Below, one piece after another: positions 17,219 to 21,499 of a stretch of DNA of 21,499 nt; within the stretch, counting starts at the first letter, position 1; every line of letters starts with the position of its first letter. This DNA is from an uncultured Burkholderiales bacterium (GTDB lineage Bacteria > Pseudomonadota > Gammaproteobacteria > Burkholderiales > Burkholderiaceae_C), in the NCBI GenBank assembly GCA_903925445.1, contig CAIYFE010000015.1:1-21499 (forward strand). The letters run 5' to 3'. The position numbers were made by a program, and so were the translations under genes. The notes under the pieces were generated by a model. It was not told the origin of the DNA. It saw nothing but the letters and a program-made list of their open reading frames with translations, and made no database searches.

Positions 17219-17521
17219 TCAAAGAATGGGTTGATGAACAGTGACCAGCTTGGTGCCGTCTGGAAAAGTGGCTTCGACTTGGATGTCCGGAATCATCTCG
17301 GCGATGCCCTCCATCACATCTGCGCGGGTGAGCACGCTGCGACCTTCGCTCATGAGTTGCGCCACGGTCTTGCCGTCGCGTGCGCCTTCCATCACTGCCG
17401 CGCTGATGAGCGCCACCGCTTCTGGGTAGTTGAGTTTGAGACCACGTGCTTTGCGCCGCTCTGCCAACAAAGCAGCGGTGAAGATGAGTAATTTGTCTTT
17501 TTCGCGAGGTGTGAGTTCCAT
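17219..17521 (-). CDS. ureA: urease gamma subunit UreA
   Basis: UreA is the smallest structural subunit of the cytoplasmic urease. The 100-residue protein is a full match to the family: MELTPREKDKLLIFTAALLA, LKLNYPEAVALISA (about 28-41), EGARDGKTVAQLM (about 45-57) and MIPDIQVEATFPDGTKLVTVH towards the end. The ATG at 17521 is the family's normal start, yet there is no good Shine-Dalgarno sequence before it (only AGGCTC). It is the first gene of the ureA-J-B-C-E-F-G operon. A sigma-54 type promoter match lies only 13 bases upstream of the start codon. Confidence 0.98.
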   Translation of the reverse strand: MELTPREKDKLLIFTAALLAERRKARGLKLNYPEAVALISAAVMEGARDGKTVAQLMSEGRSVLTRADVMEGIAEMIPDIQVEATFPDGTKLVTVHQPIL

Positions 17522-17533
17522 GCTGAGAGCCTA

Positions 17534-17549
17534 TGCAACTTGTGTGCCC
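17534..17549 (-). promoter_or_regulatory. candidate sigma-54 (-24/-12) promoter of the urease operon
   Basis: Read on the minus strand, GGGCACACAAGTTGCA matches the sigma-54 consensus TGGCAC-N5-TTGCW at every defined base but the first. The -24 GG (17548-17547) and -12 GC (17536-17535) have the required 12-base phasing. The predicted transcript start is about 17523, two bases before the ureA ATG, so the mRNA would be nearly leaderless. That is unusual and is the main reason for caution. Confidence 0.6.
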
Positions 17550-17588
17550 TGAATTGTGCAGATTTTTAAAGCCGAAATAAGTCTTCTA

Positions 17589-17642
17589 GGTGCGAAGTGA
17601 GGTGCAAGCGTTCATTGAATTGGTGCGCTTGCACTTTTTTGG
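17589..17642. promoter_or_regulatory. cluster of GGTGC/GCAC motifs, candidate shared NtrC enhancer
   Basis: GGTGC occurs three times in direct orientation (17589, 17601 and 17622), and GCAC-N6-GG occurs at 17631-17642, which matches half of the NtrC operator TGCACY-N4-TGGTGCA plus the GG of its other half. The cluster lies about 110-155 bases upstream of the predicted urtA transcript start and about 65-120 bases upstream of that of ureA, a suitable distance for a sigma-54 activator. No full NtrC palindrome is present, so the regulator's identity is inferred. Confidence 0.35.
17602..17640 (+). terminator. terminator-like hairpin with T6 in the ureA-urtA spacer
   Basis: GTGCAAGCG (17602-17610) and CGCTTGCAC (17626-17634) are a perfect nine-base inverted repeat with a 15-base loop, followed at once by TTTTTT (17635-17640). 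On the plus strand this has the shape of an intrinsic terminator, although no plus-strand gene lies upstream. It could instead be a protein-binding palindrome, or an insulator against transcription running antisense to ureA. Confidence 0.4.
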
Positions 17643-17717
17643 ACATTCCTGCTGCAGTGGTTTGAGCTAAAACAGAGCGTTTTCATCGTTTGGTATTACG
17701 AAAGCGTTGAAAAAGGG

Positions 17718-17734
17718 TTGGCATAGGGTTTGCG
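17718..17734 (+). promoter_or_regulatory. candidate sigma-54 (-24/-12) promoter of the urea transporter operon
   Basis: TTGGCATAGGGTTTGC followed by G matches YTGGCACGRNNNTTGCW with TGGCA and TTGC intact and 12-base phasing between the GG (17720-17721) and the GC (17732-17733). The predicted transcript start is about 17745, leaving a 59-base leader before urtA. Control of urea uptake by nitrogen through sigma-54 is biologically sensible. Confidence 0.65.
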
Positions 17735-17803
17735 ATAGCTTTCACAAGCGAGTCGTTTTTGATGCCCGCTGAACTCAACCTCTTAATGAACTGGAGTAAA
17801 CCC

Positions 17804-19078
17804 ATGATGAATCGTCGAGGAAACCTCAAAGCCCTGGCTGCCGCAGCAGCGCTGTCTGTTGGTACGTTTGCGTTTGTTCCTCAAGCCTTTGCCGCTGACA
17901 CCATCAAGGTGGGTGTGTTGCACAGCTTGTCAGGCACGATGGCTATTTCAGAGTCGGTCTTGAAAGACACGGTGTTGATGGCGATTGATGAAATCAACGC
18001 CAAAGGCGGTGTGTTGGGCAAAAAGCTTGAACCCGTGGTGGTGGATCCAGCCTCCAACTGGCCTTTGTTTGCTGAGAAAACCAAGCAGCTGTTGGGACAA
18101 GACAAGGTCTCGGTGATCTTTGGTTGCTGGACATCGGTGTCTCGTAAATCCGTGTTGCCCGTGGTGGAAGAAATGAACGGTCTGCTGTTCTACCCCGTGC
18201 AATACGAGGGCGAAGAGTTGTCTAAAAACGTGTTCTACACCGGCGCAGCGCCCAACCAACAAGCCATTCCAGCGGTGGACTACTTGATGAGCAAAGATGG
18301 CGGTAGCGCCAAACGCTTTGTCTTGTTGGGCACGGATTATGTTTACCCACGCACCACCAACAAAATTTTGCGTGCCTATTTGCACAGCAAAGGCGTGAAA
18401 GATTCAGACATCGACGAAAAATACACCCCCTTTGGTCATTCCGATTACCAAACCATCGTGGCCGACATCAAAAAGTTTTCGGCAGGTGGCAAAACAGCGG
18501 TGGTGTCCACCATCAACGGTGACTCCAACGTGCCTTTCTACAAAGAGTTGGGCAATGCCGGCTTGAAAGCCAAAGACGTTCCCGTGGTGGCCTTCTCGGT
18601 GGGCGAAGAAGAGTTGCGTGGCGTGGACACCAAGCCTTTGGTGGGTCATTTGGCTGCATGGAATTACTTCATGTCGATCAAAAACCCAACCAACGATGAA
18701 TTCATCAAAAAATGGTCCGCTTATGCCAAAGCGCACAACATCGCCGGTCACAAAGACAAACCTTTGACCAACGACCCGATGGAGGCGACTTACATCGGCA
18801 TCAACATGTGGAAGCAAGCCGTGGAGAAAGCCCAATCCACCGATGTTGACAAAGTCATTGCAGCCATGGCCGGCCAGACCTTCAAGGCACCAAGCGGCAT
18901 CACCAGCATGATGGATGAGAAAAATCACCATTTGCACAAATCGGTGTTCATCGGTGAGATCAAGGCCGATGGTCAGTTCAATGTGGTTTGGAAAACACCA
19001 GGTCCGGTCAAGGCCAAACCATGGAGCCCCTTCATCGAAGGCAACGCATCCAAGCCTGATGAACCAGTGAAGAAGTAA
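17804..19078 (+). CDS. urtA: urea ABC transporter substrate-binding protein UrtA
   Basis: UrtA is the periplasmic receptor that captures urea for the UrtBCDE high-affinity ABC transporter. The 424-residue protein belongs to the branched-chain amino acid receptor (type I periplasmic fold) group and shows UrtA-specific blocks: IKVGVLHSLSGTMAISE (about 34-50), VVVDPASNWPLFAEK, SVIFGCWTSVSRKSVLPVVE (about 102-121), LLFYPVQYEGEE (about 126-137) and DPMEATYIGINMWKQAVEKA. The signal peptide starts MMNRRGNLKALAAAAALS and probably ends at AFA; the paired arginines could suggest Tat export, but this is weak. The ATG at 17804 has CTGGAG seven bases upstream; an in-frame TTG at 17759 is less likely. It is the first gene of the urt operon, with a terminator after it. 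Confidence 0.97.
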   Translation: MMNRRGNLKALAAAAALSVGTFAFVPQAFAADTIKVGVLHSLSGTMAISESVLKDTVLMAIDEINAKGGVLGKKLEPVVVDPASNWPLFAEKTKQLLGQDKVSVIFGCWTSVSRKSVLPVVEEMNGLLFYPVQYEGEELSKNVFYTGAAPNQQAIPAVDYLMSKDGGSAKRFVLLGTDYVYPRTTNKILRAYLHSKGVKDSDIDEKYTPFGHSDYQTIVADIKKFSAGGKTAVVSTINGDSNVPFYKELGNAGLKAKDVPVVAFSVGEEELRGVDTKPLVGHLAAWNYFMSIKNPTNDEFIKKWSAYAKAHNIAGHKDKPLTNDPMEATYIGINMWKQAVEKAQSTDVDKVIAAMAGQTFKAPSGITSMMDEKNHHLHKSVFIGEIKADGQFNVVWKTPGPVKAKPWSPFIEGNASKPDEPVKK

Positions 19079-19106
19079 GCCCTCAGTCTCCTAGGTTTGA
19101 ACTTCG

Positions 19107-19133
19107 GGGGAGGGAGACCTCCCCCCTTTTTTT
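19107..19133 (+). terminator. intrinsic terminator between urtA and urtB
   Basis: GGGGGAGG (19107-19114) and CCTCCCCC (19119-19126) form a perfect eight-pair stem closed by the stable GNRA-type loop GAGA, followed by C and six T (19128-19133). It starts 29 bases after the urtA stop and ends ten bases before urtB, whose binding site TGAGG follows directly. Partial read-through would let urtA be made in excess of the permease genes. Confidence 0.9.
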
Positions 19134-19143
19134 GAGGCTCTTG

Positions 19144-20721
19144 ATGTTTAGATCTGTTTTGATGGGTGCCTTGTGCGCTTTGGGTTTGGCCATGTCGGCG
19201 CACGCCTTGACGCTTGAGCAAGCGCGCGCCTTGTCGATTGGCGACGTGGATTCGCGCGTCAGTGCATTGCAACAAGCCTTGAAGTTGCCCGATGAGAAAA
19301 CGGTGGCCTTCTTGCAAGCCTTGGCCGATGACGCTGTCAAAGTAGACGGCGCACGCGTAGCTGTGATGCGAGCGGGTAAGGCTTTTGATCCCGTGACCAA
19401 CGTGGAACTCAGCTTGTCAGACAGCGCTGAAGATGTGATCAACAACAACCGCATGCGCGGTGAGATTGATGATGCTTTGTCAGCATTGCAACTCCTCAGC
19501 CCAGACGTCGAGCAACGCTTGAATGCTGCTAAAAATTTACTCAAAGAACCCGATGCCAGCAAATTGGTCATGCTGCAAAAAGCGCTGGCACAAGAAGACG
19601 ATGCACGCGTCAAAGATGTCATGCAACTCGCGCGAGCAGCGATGTTGCTCAACAGCGATCATTGGAGTGATCGGTTGAATTCAGCCAAAGTTTTGGCGCA
19701 AAACAAGTCGCCCGACACGGAGTTGTTGCTCAATCAACGCTTGAGTGTTGAAGAAGACTTGCAAGTGCGCGCGCAAATCAAAGACTCGGTGCGCACCATT
19801 CAAGCCGCTTTGCGCTGGGGGGAACGATTGGGCGCATTGTTCACCGGCATCAGCTTGGCTTCGGTGTTGTTGTTGATTGCGCTGGGTCTGGCCATCACCT
19901 ACGGTTTGATGGGCGTCATCAACATGGCGCATGGTGAGTTGATGATGGTCGGCGCCTATGCCACGTATTCTGTGCAGGCTTTGTTCAAGCATCACTGGCC
20001 GCAGGCCTTTGATGCCTACTTGTTGGTGGCGGTGCCAGCTTCATTTTTAGCCGCAGCGTTGGTGGGTGCGGTGTTGGAGCGCTTGGTGCTGCGTCACTTG
20101 TATGGTCGTCCGCTTGAAACTTTGTTGGCCACTTCTGGCATCAGTTTGGTGTTGATGCAAGGTGTGCGCAGTTTGTATGGCGCTCAAAACGTGGGCGTTG
20201 AAAACCCTTCTTGGATGAGTGGTGGTTGGCAATTGATGGTCAATCTTTCGCTGCCTTACAACCGCTTGGTCATCATCGCATTTGCTTTGTGCGTGTTGAT
20301 GGGCATGACCTTGTTGATTGGCAAAACGCGCTTGGGATTGTTTGTGCGCGGTGTGACGCAAAACCGCCCGATGGCCTCGGCATTGGGGGTTAACACCGCT
20401 CGCATTGATACCTATGCGTTCTCTTTGGGATGCGGTATTGCAGGCTTGGCCGGTTGTGCCTTGAGCCAGATTGGCAACGTGGGGCCTGATTTGGGGCAGA
20501 ACTACATCGTCGATGCGTTCATGGTGGTTGTGCTGGGCGGCGTGGGTCAATTGGCGGGCACGGTCTACGCTGCTTTGGGGCTTGGTTTGATGAATAAATT
20601 ACTCGAAGGCGTCGCAGGCGCGGTGCTGGCCAAGATTGCAGTGTTGGTGTTCATCATTGTCTTCATTCAAAAACGGCCTCAAGGCTTGTTTGCGATGAAG
20701 GGACGCAGCGCGGAGGCTTGA
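19144..20721 (+). CDS. urtB: urea ABC transporter permease UrtB
   Basis: UrtB is one of two inner membrane permeases of the urea ABC transporter, related to LivH. The 525-residue protein has a signal peptide (MFRSVLMGALCALGLAMSAHA), then an extra soluble, presumably periplasmic, helical domain (about 22-225) typical of UrtB and absent from LivH, then the permease core with the LivH-like motif GLMGVINMAHGELMMVGAY (about 254-272), the block VLERLVLRHLYGRPLETLLATSGISL, and the C-terminal VDAFMVVVLGGVGQLAGTVYAA and KIAVLVFIIVFIQKRPQGLF. The ATG at 19144 has TGAGG six bases upstream; an in-frame TTG at 19132 lies inside the terminator. The urtC ATG follows after one base. Confidence 0.96.
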   Translation: MFRSVLMGALCALGLAMSAHALTLEQARALSIGDVDSRVSALQQALKLPDEKTVAFLQALADDAVKVDGARVAVMRAGKAFDPVTNVELSLSDSAEDVINNNRMRGEIDDALSALQLLSPDVEQRLNAAKNLLKEPDASKLVMLQKALAQEDDARVKDVMQLARAAMLLNSDHWSDRLNSAKVLAQNKSPDTELLLNQRLSVEEDLQVRAQIKDSVRTIQAALRWGERLGALFTGISLASVLLLIALGLAITYGLMGVINMAHGELMMVGAYATYSVQALFKHHWPQAFDAYLLVAVPASFLAAALVGAVLERLVLRHLYGRPLETLLATSGISLVLMQGVRSLYGAQNVGVENPSWMSGGWQLMVNLSLPYNRLVIIAFALCVLMGMTLLIGKTRLGLFVRGVTQNRPMASALGVNTARIDTYAFSLGCGIAGLAGCALSQIGNVGPDLGQNYIVDAFMVVVLGGVGQLAGTVYAALGLGLMNKLLEGVAGAVLAKIAVLVFIIVFIQKRPQGLFAMKGRSAEA

Positions 20722-20722
20722 T

Positions 20723-21499
20723 ATGACGACCACAACACATTCTTTGTTACCCCAGTCGCCTGTCTTGTTGAGTCGGCAAGGTTGGTTGATTTTTTCGGTC
20801 GCCTTGGCTCTGCTGTGCATCGGTGTGCCAGTGCTCAATTTGTGGGTGCCGGCTGGACAGGTGTTTCACATGAGCGACTACGCGGTGGCTTTGGTTGGAA
20901 AAATCATGTGCTACGCCATTTGTGCGTTGGCAATGGATTTGATTTGGGGCTACAGCGGCATCTTGTCCCTCGGACATGGTTTGTTCTTTGCCTTGGGGGG
21001 CTATGTCATGGGCATGTACCTCATGCGCCAAATTGGCACCGATGGTAATTACAAAAGCAATTTGCCAGACTTCATGGTGTTTTTAGATTGGAAAACATTG
21101 CCCTGGCATTGGGCCTTGAGTGACAGCTTTGTCGCAACGCTGTTTTTGATTGTGTTTGTCCCGGGTTTGTTGGCGGGCGTGTTTGGGTATTTTGCATTTC
21201 GCTCGCGCATCAAAGGGGTGTATTTTTCAATCATCACCCAAGCATTGACTTATGCCGCGATGCTGCTGTTTTTTCGCAATGAAACGGGTTTTGGTGGCAA
21301 CAACGGTTTCACCGATTTCAAACGCATTTTGGATTTGCCCATTTCAACGCCCGCCATGCGCATGACTTTGTTTGTGTTGAGTGCTGCTGCTTTGCTGGGT
21401 TGTTATTTGTTTGCGCGGTGGCTGGTGCAAAGCAAATTTGGTCGGGTGCTGCAAGCCATTCGCGACGCAGAAAGTCGGGTCATGTTTTCGGGTTATTCG
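20723..21499 (+). CDS. urtC: urea ABC transporter permease UrtC (5' part, cut by window edge)
   Basis: UrtC is the second inner membrane permease of the transporter, related to LivM. The first 259 residues are present and run off the right edge (family about 360-380). Visible are a first membrane segment (about 20-42), ICALAMDLIWGYSGILSLGHGLFFALGGYVMGMY (about 66-99, the LivM signature), RSRIKGVYFSIITQALTYAAMLLFF (about 163-187), the UrtC-like FGGNNGFTDFK (about 193-203), and SKFGRVLQAIRDAESRVMFSGY at the edge, the segment that contacts the ATPase in this family. The ATG at 20723 has CGGAGG six bases upstream and lies one base after the urtB stop. The ATPases urtD and urtE are expected to follow outside the window. 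Confidence 0.96.
   Translation, partial: MTTTTHSLLPQSPVLLSRQGWLIFSVALALLCIGVPVLNLWVPAGQVFHMSDYAVALVGKIMCYAICALAMDLIWGYSGILSLGHGLFFALGGYVMGMYLMRQIGTDGNYKSNLPDFMVFLDWKTLPWHWALSDSFVATLFLIVFVPGLLAGVFGYFAFRSRIKGVYFSIITQALTYAAMLLFFRNETGFGGNNGFTDFKRILDLPISTPAMRMTLFVLSAAALLGCYLFARWLVQSKFGRVLQAIRDAESRVMFSGYS

Noticed and set aside
17759..17803. Upstream TTG start for urtA
   Set aside because: It would add 15 residues before a good signal peptide; the ATG at 17804 has a well-placed CTGGAG.
1..21499. tRNA or rRNA genes, CRISPR arrays, insertion sequences, integrases, toxin-antitoxin pairs or prophage genes
   Set aside because: I looked for these by eye on both strands and saw none; all long stretches are accounted for by the conserved genes listed.

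Overview
The window reads as ordinary chromosome of a betaproteobacterium, most likely of the family Comamonadaceae (the Limnohabitans/Rhodoferax/Polaromonas neighbourhood). This is inferred from the mix of genes: a monomeric-type isocitrate dehydrogenase, a Bug-family (TctC-like) binding protein, a recC-recB-recD operon, and a ureA-ureJ-ureB-ureC-ureE-ureF-ureG cluster set head to head with a urea ABC transporter. Coding density is very high, genes within operons overlap by a few bases, and there are no RNA genes, insertion sequences, CRISPR arrays or phage genes that I can see. No gap between genes exceeds 300 bases; the largest is the 282-base ureA-urtA region.

Left part (1-9621, all minus strand). 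The 5' two thirds of a reading frame for NADP-dependent monomeric isocitrate dehydrogenase runs off the left edge. Upstream of it lies the complete RecBCD helicase-nuclease operon in the order recC, recB, recD, with both junctions being ATGA stop-start overlaps. All three subunits look intact: Walker motifs in RecB and RecD, and the RecB nuclease Asp-Asp-Lys set.

Middle part (9622-12695). A Bug-family periplasmic binding protein without its transporter partners (plus strand) faces a flavin reductase-like protein (minus). The latter is divergent, across an extremely AT-rich 118-base spacer, from a 417-residue secreted beta-barrel-like protein that I cannot assign to a family.

Right part (12692-21499). 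Urea metabolism: ureA, ureJ, ureB, ureC, ureE, ureF and ureG on the minus strand, and urtA, urtB and the start of urtC on the plus strand. The transporter should bring urea into the cell, the urease (UreABC, matured by UreE, UreF and UreG with nickel probably supplied by UreJ) splits it to ammonia and carbon dioxide. ureD, the fourth standard maturation gene, is not in the window. The region between the operons carries a good sigma-54 (-24/-12) promoter match on each strand, pointing outward, with a cluster of GGTGC/GCAC motifs between them. This suggests NtrC-type nitrogen control of both operons from one shared enhancer. A textbook intrinsic terminator separates urtA from urtB and probably keeps the binding protein in excess over the permeases.

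I did not find a wholly new system. The parts most worth testing are the divergent sigma-54 control region (with a predicted nearly leaderless ureA transcript), the in-operon terminator, the unassigned beta-barrel with its phased AT-rich promoter region, and the absence of ureD.
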